Below are positions 1-9,357 of a DNA stretch of 45,362 nt, piece by piece. The translations under genes and the position numbers were made by a program. The notes under the pieces are model-generated. The model saw nothing but the letters and a program-made list of their open reading frames with translations. It did not search any database and was not told the origin of the DNA. This stretch comes from an uncultured Lachnospiraceae bacterium. Its GTDB lineage: Bacteria > Bacillota > Clostridia > Lachnospirales > Lachnospiraceae. The stretch is from NCBI GenBank assembly GCA_946403075.1, contig CAMIYN010000011.1, positions 1 through 45,362 on the forward strand, written 5' to 3'. Each line of letters begins with the position of its first letter. Positions within the stretch are counted from its first letter, which is position 1.

Positions 1-32
1 TTATTTGCTTGGAGATTATTTTAGACTTAAAT

Positions 33-992
33 ATGATAGATAAATTTGGTAGAAAAATCACATATATGCGAATTTCATTGACTGATAGATGTAATTTGAG
101 GTGCAGATATTGCATGCCTTTTAGTGCAGAAGAAGTAAAGCCTCGTGAATATATGATGAGTGAAGAAGAAATAATTAGTGTTGTGAGAGCAGGGGCAAAA
201 CTTGGTATAAAAAAAATTAGATTGACTGGTGGAGAGCCGTTATTAAAAAGAAATATTATTTCAATAGTTAAAAATATTAAATTGATTGATGGAATTGAAG
301 ATTTATGCATCACAACTAATGGAATCAAATTGGTAGAGTTAGGTGAAGAATTAAAAAAAGCAGGGCTTGATAGATTAAATATAAGTATAGATAGTTTAAA
401 AAAAGATAAGTATAAATACATAACTGGAGTTGGCAATCTAGATGATGCACTTTTGGGATTTAAAAAAGCTATAGATTTGAATTTTAAAAAAATCAAGATA
501 AATACTGTTCTAATTGGTGGATTTAATGATGATGAAGTAGAAGATTTTATTAAATTTACTATTGACAAACCTATAGATTGTAGGTTTATTGAGTTAATGC
601 CTATGTATGATAGTGGAGATTTTAAGGAAGATGCATATATAAGCTATAGAGAGATTATAAAACGATTAGATAAATATGATTTGCAAAAGATTGATTCTGA
701 TGGTGGTGTCGCAAGACTGTATAAATTAAAAAATGCAAAAGGTAATATTGGTTTCATAAGTCCTGTTAGTAATCATTTTTGTAATGAGTGTAATAGATTA
801 AGAATTACTGCTGATGGGAAAATTAAGCCTTGCTTGCATTCAAGTAATGAAATTAATATTAAGGGGCTAAATGAAGATGAAATGTATGAGCAATTAAAAT
901 ATGCAATTTTGAGTAAACCAGCACAACATGATTTATTGTCGTATAAAGAGAGAAGTAAGGCAAATAGAAATATGAATCAAATAGGAGGCTAA
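33..992 (+). CDS. moaA: GTP 3',8-cyclase MoaA (radical SAM, molybdenum cofactor)
   Basis: Radical SAM enzyme that, in this family, rearranges GTP to 3',8-cyclo-GTP in the first step of molybdopterin synthesis. The N-terminal CX3CX2C cluster motif (C20, C24, C27) binds the SAM-cleaving 4Fe-4S cluster. The C-terminal CX2CX13C motif (C250, C253, C267) binds the second, substrate-binding cluster. The protein ends in the functionally important Gly-Gly tail, so it is complete at 319 residues. I chose the ATG at 33 because MIDKFGRKI is the usual family N-terminus. A GGAG lies at 11-14, rather far upstream, and an in-frame TTG at 9 would add eight residues. The next gene starts 2 bases after the stop. 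Confidence 0.95.
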   Translation: MIDKFGRKITYMRISLTDRCNLRCRYCMPFSAEEVKPREYMMSEEEIISVVRAGAKLGIKKIRLTGGEPLLKRNIISIVKNIKLIDGIEDLCITTNGIKLVELGEELKKAGLDRLNISIDSLKKDKYKYITGVGNLDDALLGFKKAIDLNFKKIKINTVLIGGFNDDEVEDFIKFTIDKPIDCRFIELMPMYDSGDFKEDAYISYREIIKRLDKYDLQKIDSDGGVARLYKLKNAKGNIGFISPVSNHFCNECNRLRITADGKIKPCLHSSNEINIKGLNEDEMYEQLKYAILSKPAQHDLLSYKERSKANRNMNQIGG

Positions 993-993
993 T

Positions 994-1920
994 ATGTATA
1001 GTGTAGGTGTAATTACTATTAGTGATAAGGGATCGAGAGGAGAGAGAGTTGATACATCTGGTCCAAATCTTGTTGAAATTTTAAATAAAAACAATTTTGA
1101 AGTTAAATATACAAATATTATATCTGATGATAAAAGTTTAATAGAGAAAGAATTAATAATGTGTGCTGATGAGTTAAAGCTTTCTTTGGTTTTAACAACA
1201 GGTGGAACTGGGTTTTCACCAAGGGATAACACCCCTGAGGCTACACTAAATGTTATAGAAAAAGAAATAAGAGGAATACCAGAATTAATGAGATATGAAA
1301 GTCTCAAAATAACAAATAAAGCAATTTTATCAAGAGCAATTAGTGGAATTAGAAATAAAACTGTAATAATAAATTTGCCAGGAAGCAAAAAAGCAGCTGA
1401 GGAGAATATTATGAGTGTTATTGAGCCAATTAAACATGGTTTAGATATGTTAAATGGGGAAGGCAGTGCAGATTGTGCAATAGAAAAATCAAAGATAATA
1501 GATGTGTGTATAAGTGAGAAAAAAGGTTTACAAAAAAAACCTGTTGACAAGGTTTTATTAAAAAAACATTTTGGAATAGTTGGTGATGCACATGCTGGTG
1601 ATTGGCATAGGCAAGTAAGTTTACTTAGTATTGATAGTGTAAAAAAAGTTCAAGAACACATAGATTTTCAACTGAAATCAGGTGATTTTGCTGAAAATGT
1701 TTTAATAGATTCAGGAATATGTTTATATAAATTACCAATAGGCACATTTTTAAAAGTAGGAACTGCTAAGTGTAGAGTCACACAGATTGGCAAAGAGTGT
1801 CATAGCGATTGCGAAATAAGAAAAAAAGCAGGTGATTGTGTAATGCCAAGAGAAGGAATTTTTGTGGAAGTAATAGAGGATGGGGAAGCTAAAAAAGGAG
1901 ATGAAGTAATAGTTTTGTAA
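994..1920 (+). CDS. MogA/MoaB-like molybdopterin protein fused to a MOSC domain
   Basis: Two-domain protein of 308 residues. Residues 1-155 are a MogA/MoaB fold with the TTGGTGFSPRDNTPEAT molybdopterin-binding loop (starting at residue 68) and a PGS segment near 139; this family adenylylates or binds molybdopterin. Residues about 165-308 are a MOSC domain with GDAHAGDWHRQVSLL near 197-211 and the conserved cysteine C259; MOSC domains act in sulfur or metal-sulfur transfer and in Moco modification. A strong AGGAGG overlapping the end of moaA precedes the ATG. Pairing with moaA places it in molybdenum-cofactor biosynthesis. The final acceptor enzyme is not in the window. Confidence 0.9.
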   Translation: MYSVGVITISDKGSRGERVDTSGPNLVEILNKNNFEVKYTNIISDDKSLIEKELIMCADELKLSLVLTTGGTGFSPRDNTPEATLNVIEKEIRGIPELMRYESLKITNKAILSRAISGIRNKTVIINLPGSKKAAEENIMSVIEPIKHGLDMLNGEGSADCAIEKSKIIDVCISEKKGLQKKPVDKVLLKKHFGIVGDAHAGDWHRQVSLLSIDSVKKVQEHIDFQLKSGDFAENVLIDSGICLYKLPIGTFLKVGTAKCRVTQIGKECHSDCEIRKKAGDCVMPREGIFVEVIEDGEAKKGDEVIVL

Positions 1921-2012
1921 TTTTAATACAAAGATATGAGATAGATATGAATAATAATGAATATGATAAGACTAATAAATCAATTAAATATACAATTTTT
2001 AGATAATTAAAT

Positions 2013-2864
2013 ATGAAAAGAAAATTTAAATATAAGCATTCACTTGGACAAAACTTTTTAATAGATGAATTTATACTCGAAGATATAGTAGATGCAAGTG
2101 GTATAAATAAAAATGATTATGTTTTTGAAATAGGAGCAGGAAATGGAGCACTTACAAGATGTCTTTTAAATAGGGGAAAATGTGTAGTTGCGATTGAGAT
2201 TGATAAAAGGCTAATGCCACTTTTAAAATCAAATTTAAAGAATTATCCAAATGTTATTATATTAAATAATGATTTTTTAAAATTGAATTTTGATTTAATA
2301 ATTGAGAAATTTGAAAAATTTGGATTTGATAAGAGAAAAAATCATATAAAAATTGTGTCAAATTTGCCATATTATATTACCTCACAGATATTAAATGAAA
2401 CATTAACTAATCCATACATAAGTGAATTGACGGTAATGGTTCAAAAAGAAGTTGCAGAGAGAATAGTTGCTAAGCCAAATACAAAAGATTTTGGCATTTT
2501 GACACTATCTTGTAATTATTTTTCAATTTCTGAGTTTTTGTTTATTGTTACTAAAAATAATTTTTATCCAACCCCTAAGGTTGATTCTGCAGTTGTTAAA
2601 TTAGTGAAATATAAAAAGTTTATTGATGTTTCTAATGATTTGAATTTTCATATTAATGATGATGAAAATTACAAAAAACTTTTTAAAACTATAAAGGCAG
2701 GTTTTTTACAAAGAAGGAAAAAGCTAATTAATTCTTTATCAAATGCTTTGTCAAAGGATAAAAGAGATTTGAGTTTAATATTTCAAAAATTAGGTTTTGA
2801 TGAAAATATTAGGGCAGAAAATTTGTCAATATTGGATTATGAAAAATTGTCTAATTTGTTGTAG
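2013..2864 (+). CDS. rsmA: 16S rRNA dimethyladenosine transferase RsmA/KsgA
   Basis: Dimethylates the two adjacent adenines in the 3'-terminal hairpin of 16S rRNA during small-subunit maturation. The N-terminus has the family signature HSLGQNFLID, followed by the SAM-binding IGAGNGALT (near residues 41-49) and the catalytic NLPYYIT motif (near 121). At 283 residues it has full family length with an intact C-terminal helical domain. There is no strong Shine-Dalgarno before the ATG, and the 92-base gap upstream suggests its own weak promoter or read-through from the molybdopterin genes. Confidence 0.96.
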   Translation: MKRKFKYKHSLGQNFLIDEFILEDIVDASGINKNDYVFEIGAGNGALTRCLLNRGKCVVAIEIDKRLMPLLKSNLKNYPNVIILNNDFLKLNFDLIIEKFEKFGFDKRKNHIKIVSNLPYYITSQILNETLTNPYISELTVMVQKEVAERIVAKPNTKDFGILTLSCNYFSISEFLFIVTKNNFYPTPKVDSAVVKLVKYKKFIDVSNDLNFHINDDENYKKLFKTIKAGFLQRRKKLINSLSNALSKDKRDLSLIFQKLGFDENIRAENLSILDYEKLSNLL

Positions 2865-3027
2865 TTAATTAAATTATTTTTTCTTTACTTGATTTTGATA
2901 TTTATTTTATGTAGAATATTAAAACATATATTTAAGCAAATATTTAGTGGTAATATGTAGTATAAATTTTATACAATTTAATAAATAGTTTCAATATGTA
3001 AAATAAAATTTTAAAGAGAGGTAGTTT

Positions 3028-3519
3028 ATGAATGATTTAAAAAATGAAAATTTTGAAAAAAAAATGATTACTCCAGAAGGGTTAAAAAAATATGAAGATG
3101 AATTAAATTTCTTGAAAGTTGAGGCAAGAGCAAATGTGGCAGAAAAAATTAAAGAAGCAAGAGAACAAGGTGATTTATCAGAAAATGCCGAGTATGATGC
3201 TGCTAAAGATGAGCAAAGAGATATAGAGTCAAGGATAACAGAACTTGAGAATATATTAAAGAATGTAGAAGTAGTTGATAAATCTGATTTTAAAAGAGGA
3301 ACCATAGGTATAGGTTCTAAGGTGTTACTTTTTGATAAAAACACAAAAGAAGAAATAGAATATAATATTGTTGGTGCTACTGAGGCAGATAGTCTAAATG
3401 GGAAAATTTCTAATGAATCCCCTTTAGGGCAGTGTTTGATAGGAAAAAAGAAAGGCGATTTGATAGAATTTGTAGTTGGCAATAATAAGATTAAATATGA
3501 TGTGCTAAAAGTGAATTAA
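3028..3519 (+). CDS. greA: Transcription elongation factor GreA
   Basis: Rescues backtracked RNA polymerase by stimulating transcript cleavage. The protein has the N-terminal antiparallel coiled coil (residues about 10-85) with the family segment AREQGDLSENAEYDAAKDEQ and its tip acidic residues, followed by the C-terminal FKBP-like domain ending in IKYDVLKVN. At 163 residues it has normal length. AGAGAGG upstream gives a well-placed ribosome binding site, and a strong hairpin terminator follows, so it is probably monocistronic. Confidence 0.97.
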   Translation: MNDLKNENFEKKMITPEGLKKYEDELNFLKVEARANVAEKIKEAREQGDLSENAEYDAAKDEQRDIESRITELENILKNVEVVDKSDFKRGTIGIGSKVLLFDKNTKEEIEYNIVGATEADSLNGKISNESPLGQCLIGKKKGDLIEFVVGNNKIKYDVLKVN

Positions 3520-3593
3520 AAAGTAATGTTATAAAATATCTAAAGGATTGATAAATTTTTTTGTTTCTATATGTGGGCTAAAAAAAGTATGAT

Positions 3594-3630
3594 AGAGAAG
3601 TTGGAGATTTATAACTACTTCTCTTTTTTA
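3594..3630 (+). terminator. Rho-independent terminator of greA
   Basis: AGAGAAGT (3594-3601 region) pairs with ACTTCTCT (3616-3623) around a 14-base loop and is followed immediately by a run of T. It lies 75 bases after the greA stop. Confidence 0.85.
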
Positions 3631-3780
3631 TATAAAATTTAAAATTTGATAAAATCATAAAAAAATTAAAAAAAAATTAGATATAATATTTAAAGTAAAA
3701 CATTGTTAAATTTTGATAAATTTGTTAAAATTAATTCCAATTAAATTTGTTTATATAATATTATAATAAATTATAATAAT

Positions 3781-3873
3781 ATAAATTTTCAGTAGTTCAT
3801 TTTGAAAGAAACTGAATAATAAAGGTTCTATAGGAAATTTTAGATAAATTGTAAATTTTTTCAGTGATTTCAT
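3781..3873 (-). repeat. Dispersed MITE-like repeat, copy 1
   Basis: Read on the minus strand this matches the other copies through the core: the GAAATCnCTGAA-like left end, then a TTTACAATTTATCTAAA segment, a TTTCCTAT segment and a CTTTATTATTCAGTTTCTTT segment. The right end is degenerate and merges into AT-rich palindromic sequence (about 3750-3785). It sits between greA and cdd, so the greA-cdd gap (3520-3907) holds a terminator and this repeat and no visible gene. Confidence 0.7.
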
Positions 3874-3907
3874 AGATTTAAATAGATAATTGCATATAGG
3901 AGTTTTT

Positions 3908-4342
3908 ATGAATTTAACAGAAGATGAAATAAGAGAATTAATAAAAGAAGCATTTGATGCAAGAGAGATGGCATATACACCATATTCAAATTTTAAAGTT
4001 GGGGCTGCACTTTTAACCTCTAATAAAAAAATTTACAAGGGTTGTAACATTGAAAATGCAAGTTTTTCTCCAACTATTTGTGCAGAAAGAACTGCAATTT
4101 TTAAAGCAGTGTCTGAAGGTAATAGGGATTTTCGTGCTATTTCTATTGTTGGTGGAAAAGTAAATGATACAAATTTTAATTATTCTCCACCTTGTGGTGT
4201 TTGTAGACAAGTAATGGTTGAGTTTTGTGATATAGAAAAATTTATGATAATTATAGCAAAAAGTATTGATGAATATAAAATTTATACTTTAAAAGACTTA
4301 TTGCCAATTAGTTTTTCAAATAAGGAGCTTGAATCACAATGA
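3908..4342 (+). CDS. cdd: Cytidine deaminase
   Basis: Deaminates cytidine and deoxycytidine to uridine and deoxyuridine in pyrimidine salvage. Zinc and catalytic residues are visible: C58-A-E60 in the PTICAERTA motif, and C96/C99 in PPCGVCRQ. The 144-residue chain is slightly longer than the usual 130-136 of the homotetrameric class. The start is the ATG preceded by AGGAG. An upstream in-frame TTG at 3890 is unlikely because the AGGAG lies downstream of it. The stop overlaps the next ATG by 4 bases (ATGA), indicating translational coupling to nrnA. Confidence 0.95.
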   Translation: MNLTEDEIRELIKEAFDAREMAYTPYSNFKVGAALLTSNKKIYKGCNIENASFSPTICAERTAIFKAVSEGNRDFRAISIVGGKVNDTNFNYSPPCGVCRQVMVEFCDIEKFMIIIAKSIDEYKIYTLKDLLPISFSNKELESQ

Positions 4343-5298
4343 CAAAGTTGGATAGTTTTATAAATGAAGCAAAAACAATTTGTATATTAGGTCATATTAA
4401 CCCTGATGGGGACTGTATCGGTTCAACACTTGGATTATATAATTATATAATTAATAGATATAATATAGATAAAAAAGTAAAAGTGTACTTGCAAAAACCA
4501 AGTGATAAATTTAATATTTTAAAAGGGTTTGATAAAATAAGTCAAGATATAAATGATGCAATAGAGTATGATTTATGTATAGTTTGTGATTGTGGCAGTA
4601 AAGACCGTATCAAGGAATTTTGTATATATATGGAAAATGCAAAAAATATTGTTGTAATAGATCATCACGAAACAAATGATATTGTTTGTGAGAATTTAAT
4701 ACTTGATAGTTTGGCACCTGCTAGTTGTGAATTGGTTTATAAAAATATTGATAAAAGTTTTATAAATAGAGATGTCGCTGAGTGTTTATATATAGGGATA
4801 GCACATGACACAGGAGTTTTTAGATATACAAATACCACAAGCGAAACACTCAGGATAGTTGCTGAATTAGTTGATAAAGAGATAAACTTTAATTACTTAC
4901 TTGATACAACTATGTTTATGCAAAAATTTAATCAAAAGAGAATAATGGCTGAAATAGTAAATAGGGCAAAATTTTTATTAGATGGGAAGGTATTATTTAG
5001 TTATACTAATGATGAAGAAGTAAAGAAATTTTCTCTTGACAATAGAGATATTGATATAGTGGTTGGATATTTGCGAGAAACAATAGGTATAGAGGTTGCC
5101 ATATTTGCTTATGAGATAGGAACAAATATTTATAAGATTAGTCTTAGAAGTAATGGTGAAAAAATTAATTGTGCAGAAATATCAAAAAGATTTGGAGGGG
5201 GAGGGCATAAGAAAGCAGCTGGATTTACATTAAAAATGGATGTAAGTGAAATTGAGAGTTTTTTGAAAAAAAAATTATTTGTGGTGTTTAATGCTTGA
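4339..5298 (+). CDS. nrnA: DHH-family phosphoesterase, NrnA-like (oligoribonuclease / pAp phosphatase)
   Basis: Bifunctional family that degrades short RNA oligomers and dephosphorylates 3'-phosphoadenosine 5'-phosphate. Visible motifs are HINPDGDCIGS (near residues 19-29, metal ligands), IVCDCGSKD, the DHH signature in VVIDHHETND, and the C-terminal DHHA1 glycine-rich GGGGHKKAAG. Full length at 319 residues. It lies directly upstream of truB-ribF, the usual Firmicutes order (nrnA-truB-ribF). It overlaps cdd by 4 bases and the next gene by 8, so these three are one transcript. Confidence 0.93.
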   Translation: MTKLDSFINEAKTICILGHINPDGDCIGSTLGLYNYIINRYNIDKKVKVYLQKPSDKFNILKGFDKISQDINDAIEYDLCIVCDCGSKDRIKEFCIYMENAKNIVVIDHHETNDIVCENLILDSLAPASCELVYKNIDKSFINRDVAECLYIGIAHDTGVFRYTNTTSETLRIVAELVDKEINFNYLLDTTMFMQKFNQKRIMAEIVNRAKFLLDGKVLFSYTNDEEVKKFSLDNRDIDIVVGYLRETIGIEVAIFAYEIGTNIYKISLRSNGEKINCAEISKRFGGGGHKKAAGFTLKMDVSEIESFLKKKLFVVFNA

Positions 5299-6562
5299 TG
5301 GAATAGTGTTGTTAAAAAAACCAAAACACATAACAAGTTTTGGATGTATCAAAAAATTAAGACAAGTTTTGAATGTTAAAAAAATAGGACATACCGGGAC
5401 TCTTGATATAGATGCACAAGGTTTACTTGTATGTTTGGTGGGTAGTGCTTGCAAGAGACAAAATTTTTTGATGAATTCAGAAAAAGAATATATTGCGGAG
5501 TTAGTTATTGGAATAGCTACAAATACAGAAGATATAACAGGGGAGATTTTAGATAGCGATAATACTTATATTGACAAATTTAAGTTTGAAAATGTCATTA
5601 AAGATTTTTTAGGGACTTATATGCAAACTCCACCGATGTTTTCATCAAAAAAAATAAATGGCAGGAAATTGCTTGAGTATGCAAAAAAGGGAATTTTTAT
5701 TGAAAGAAAACCAACAAATGTCGAGATTAAGAGTATAGAGATATTGGATGAATATGAGCGAGAAATTGTAGATAATAAAAAATACCAATGCTTTAAGATA
5801 AAAGTTTTATGTGGCAAAGGAACATATATAAGAACATTGTGCAAAGATATAGGGGAAAAACTTGGAGTTAATTCTGTTATGGGCGAATTAATTAGGACAA
5901 GGACTTCTGGTTTTTCAATAGATGATGCATTTACAATAGTAGAAATTAAAGAAAAAATTTGCAAAAATGATTTTTCTTTTATTAAGAATTGTTTATTTTT
6001 AGATAAACCACAAGTAGTGACTTTTGGAAAGTTTGAAACATTACACTTGGGACATATTAAATTAATAAAGAGAGTAGTAGAAATTGCAAAATTAGAAAAT
6101 ATTAACTCAACAGTAATTATAGTTCAGTATAATAGTCAAAATAATAATTTTTTATCAAGAGAACAACAATTATCTATAATTAAATCCTATGGGATTAACA
6201 ATGTATTAAGTTTTGATTTAAATATTGAAAATAAAAATATGAGTGCAAAAACATTTATAGATGAAATCTTGATTAGACAAGTTAAGGCAAAAAAAATCAT
6301 AGTAGGATTTGATGCGACAATTGGTAAAAATTGTGAATTTAATGCAGAAGACATAAAAAACTATTGTTTTAAAAAAAATATTGGTTGTGAAGTTTTAAAT
6401 AAAATTAAATTAAGTGATGTGCTAAATGAAAAAGAACTTAGAGATTATAAAATAGAAGATATGGATGAAACTGTATCATCTACTTTAGTTTATAAAATTT
6501 TAAAGAATAAGAATTATGACTTAATAGAAAAAATATTGGGTAGAAAAGTGATTAGAAACTAA
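5291..6562 (+). CDS. truB: Fusion of tRNA pseudouridine-55 synthase TruB and RibF FAD-synthetase domain
   Basis: One uninterrupted frame of 423 residues. Residues 1-235 are TruB, which isomerises U55 in tRNA: catalytic aspartate D39 in HTGTLDIDAQGLL, the KxY segment SEKEYIAELVIG, and GKGTYIRTLCKDIG. Residues about 240-423 match the N-terminal nucleotidyltransferase (FMN adenylyltransferase) domain of RibF: VVTFGKFETLHLGH with HLGH at 252-255, IIVGFDATIGK, VSSTLV and a terminal LGRK. RibF normally continues with a riboflavin kinase domain of about 120 residues, and that is absent here. The usual R after SST (ST-x-IR) is replaced. The start is the ATG at 5291 overlapping nrnA; a TTG at 5279 is also open. 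Confidence 0.88.
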   Translation: MLDGIVLLKKPKHITSFGCIKKLRQVLNVKKIGHTGTLDIDAQGLLVCLVGSACKRQNFLMNSEKEYIAELVIGIATNTEDITGEILDSDNTYIDKFKFENVIKDFLGTYMQTPPMFSSKKINGRKLLEYAKKGIFIERKPTNVEIKSIEILDEYEREIVDNKKYQCFKIKVLCGKGTYIRTLCKDIGEKLGVNSVMGELIRTRTSGFSIDDAFTIVEIKEKICKNDFSFIKNCLFLDKPQVVTFGKFETLHLGHIKLIKRVVEIAKLENINSTVIIVQYNSQNNNFLSREQQLSIIKSYGINNVLSFDLNIENKNMSAKTFIDEILIRQVKAKKIIVGFDATIGKNCEFNAEDIKNYCFKKNIGCEVLNKIKLSDVLNEKELRDYKIEDMDETVSSTLVYKILKNKNYDLIEKILGRKVIRN

Positions 6563-6582
6563 TTTATTAAAAATATGTTATC

Positions 6583-9354
6583 TTGAAAAAAAACCTAAAT
6601 TTTGATATTATTAAATTTATGCAAAAAATTATTGATTTACTTGTAAATGGTGAATGTTTTACTATAGAAAATAGTATAAAATGTAGTGTAAATAAGATTT
6701 CTGCAGAGTTAAAAAAGAATAAGTTGTATCAGGATAGTATTATTATATCAAATGAAAACAATCAAATTATTGAAGCAAATATTTATTCTGATAATATAAG
6801 ACTTAAATTAGATACAAATTATTTTAATGATAAAACTCAAAAAGTATCATTTATAGTAGACACTATGTATTTAAGTAATGGTGATGAAATTAGTGGCGAG
6901 ATATCGGTTTTGTCTGATGTTTCTGAGTTTTTGATACCTTTTAAATATACTATTGTAGATGATGAAGTAGATAATAGCATTTTGAATATTAAGAGTATTA
7001 TTGACTTTTATGATTTAACTATAAGAGATTATGAAAAAGCTTTTGAAATATTTAACAGTGATATTTTTTTAAAAACTGGACTTATGGAAGATGTATTTTA
7101 TAGGTCAATATATGATAGCCTAATCATAGGTGTTACAAAAGAAATTGCTTTTGTTGAGTTTTTTAAAGCAGGTAATTTGGATGTTCTCGAATATGTAACA
7201 AACAAAAGTGTTATAAAAGAAATTTATGAGGAGAGTCGTGACATAAGTGATTTGAGTTTTGAAACTTTGAGTGTTGATAGTGGAGATGAAATTGATACAA
7301 AAGATGATGACATTATTAACTTGATATCACAAATTCAAGATAAAGATTTAATTGACACTTTGGCTATAAATTGTGTAAGAAATAATTTGAGAGATAATAT
7401 TGCATTTAATATTTATATAAAATCTATACAAGGGAATTCTATAATAAATGGTTTGTATGAAATCTTACTTGCCTCTATTCCAGAAAGGTATACAAAAAAG
7501 TTGCCACTATATTTATATAAATTATATTATACTGATAAAAGTTTTTCGTTTGAACAAAAAATTAATTTATATAAAAATATTATTACTGTATTTCAAGAGA
7601 CTGATGATATATACAAAATGTTTAATGTTGAAATTAGAGAGTATGTTTTAACTCAGATTTATCAAAATAAAATTAATGATTCATTAATTAAGATTTATAA
7701 TAATATTCTCACGAAATCTGTTATTGATGATAACAATAATAAAAATATTTTGTATCTTCTTAGATGTCATAAGATAGTTATTAAGAATAAGTCAATAAAG
7801 AGTGTTATTATTAAATACAAAGAGATAAATAATGAAACAGTATATTCTGTTATAAATAATATTGCATATGTACCAATTTTTTTTGATACATATATATTGT
7901 TATTTGAAGATATATATGGAAATAGATATTTTAATCAAGATATAGTCATTAATAAATTGTTTGATAAAACTGACCTTGAAATATATTGTTTAGAGAATTA
8001 TCCTAATGATGAAATTTTAAACATAAGTAAAATAATTTCATTTATTGATAGTGGTGAATTTAAATATACTTATGATGTAGAACTTGCAAAAAGGTTTATA
8101 TATGAATTAAATCTAAATACAGCTGTGAAAAAAGAATTAACATTGCAAATTATTGATTATTACTCAAAAATTATATCGACAAATTACATTGATGTTGATG
8201 TTGAATATTTAAAAAAAGTAGATTTACTCTGCCTTTCAAATAAGTATAAGTCAAAAGTTTTGAGATTATTGTATGAAAAAGAAGATTATTTGAATTGTTT
8301 TAATATTTTATCAAAGTTAAATGATGATTTATTAGAAGATAATGAACTATTAAGTTTATATACCATTATAATTAAAAAAGATATTGGAGTAGATAAAAAT
8401 GTTTTGACAACAAAAGTTTTCGATTTATTTAATAAAGGGGTATATGACATAAATACTATTGATTATTTGATAGATAAATATGTAGGAAAAATTGAATCAT
8501 TAATTAAAATATTAAGAGTTGCAAGAGAATTAAATATAAATACAGATATTTATACCTATAATCTATTAAAACTTATGTTGAGTATAAATTATACTGGGGA
8601 CTTAGATTATGTTTATTCGTTATTTACTCCAGAAAAATTTGAATACGAAGATATTAATTTAAATATTGCATATATAACAAGAAAGTGTATTGACTATTTT
8701 TTATATGATATTGAATTTAGCAATGTAATTATTTTACAAATTACAAATTATTTATTATATAATATTAACGATTTAAATAATTGTCCAGTTTTATATTTAC
8801 TTGCATATACAAAATATATAAGCAAACTTGAAACAATTAATGATAATGATATGAGAAGAGTGTTAATCCGTGCGATTGATGTTCTAATCAATAAAGATTT
8901 TGTTTTTGCATATTTTAAAGATTTAAATAAACATATTAAAATGCCATATGAGATAATGAATAAGGAATTCATTGAATATCATGCAAAAAATAATGAATTA
9001 CCAAAAGTTATTTTTACTATTAATGGCAAGCATAAACTTAAAGATTTTGAATTGGCAAATATTTATATGAATATATTTTTAAAAAAAATAACTGTTTACA
9101 AAGATGAAATAATTACTTATGAGATTTATAATATTTTAAATAAAGAGCAAGGAATATTGCAAAAAGGGGTGTTGAAATATAGTGATATTTTTGAACTTGA
9201 ATATTCAAATATGAAAAGTAAAGATTCTTTTACTTATATAAATCTTGCATTAGAAAATATAGAGAAAAATAACATGGATGTATTAAAACATATAGTTTTG
9301 GAAATGGTGACAAAACAAGAAGTTTCAAAAAATTTATTTGAGATAGATGGATAA
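6583..9354 (+). CDS. DUF5717-like large helical repeat protein
   Basis: Large protein of 923 residues without signal peptide or membrane segments, so probably cytoplasmic. An N-terminal part (about 1-130) is predicted beta-rich and contains a repeated extracellular-sensor-like pattern of short strands; the rest (about 140-760) looks like consecutive helical hairpins of TPR/HAT type. I assign it to DUF5717 mainly by its position next to DUF5716 and by its size and architecture; no function is established. The TTG start at 6583 has no clear Shine-Dalgarno. The first in-frame ATG is 6619. It follows truB-ribF by 20 bases and is followed within 3 bases by the DUF5716 gene. Confidence 0.7.
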   Translation: MKKNLNFDIIKFMQKIIDLLVNGECFTIENSIKCSVNKISAELKKNKLYQDSIIISNENNQIIEANIYSDNIRLKLDTNYFNDKTQKVSFIVDTMYLSNGDEISGEISVLSDVSEFLIPFKYTIVDDEVDNSILNIKSIIDFYDLTIRDYEKAFEIFNSDIFLKTGLMEDVFYRSIYDSLIIGVTKEIAFVEFFKAGNLDVLEYVTNKSVIKEIYEESRDISDLSFETLSVDSGDEIDTKDDDIINLISQIQDKDLIDTLAINCVRNNLRDNIAFNIYIKSIQGNSIINGLYEILLASIPERYTKKLPLYLYKLYYTDKSFSFEQKINLYKNIITVFQETDDIYKMFNVEIREYVLTQIYQNKINDSLIKIYNNILTKSVIDDNNNKNILYLLRCHKIVIKNKSIKSVIIKYKEINNETVYSVINNIAYVPIFFDTYILLFEDIYGNRYFNQDIVINKLFDKTDLEIYCLENYPNDEILNISKIISFIDSGEFKYTYDVELAKRFIYELNLNTAVKKELTLQIIDYYSKIISTNYIDVDVEYLKKVDLLCLSNKYKSKVLRLLYEKEDYLNCFNILSKLNDDLLEDNELLSLYTIIIKKDIGVDKNVLTTKVFDLFNKGVYDINTIDYLIDKYVGKIESLIKILRVARELNINTDIYTYNLLKLMLSINYTGDLDYVYSLFTPEKFEYEDINLNIAYITRKCIDYFLYDIEFSNVIILQITNYLLYNINDLNNCPVLYLLAYTKYISKLETINDNDMRRVLIRAIDVLINKDFVFAYFKDLNKHIKMPYEIMNKEFIEYHAKNNELPKVIFTINGKHKLKDFELANIYMNIFLKKITVYKDEIITYEIYNILNKEQGILQKGVLKYSDIFELEYSNMKSKDSFTYINLALENIEKNNMDVLKHIVLEMVTKQEVSKNLFEIDG

Positions 9355-9357
9355 AAA

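Noticed and set aside
933..1550. 205-codon minus-strand frame over moaA end and the MogA-MOSC gene
   Set aside because: Antisense shadow of two clear genes.
1947..2006. 19-codon frame MNNNEYDKTNKSIKYTIFR before rsmA
   Set aside because: No ribosome binding site and low-complexity composition expected by chance in AT-rich DNA.
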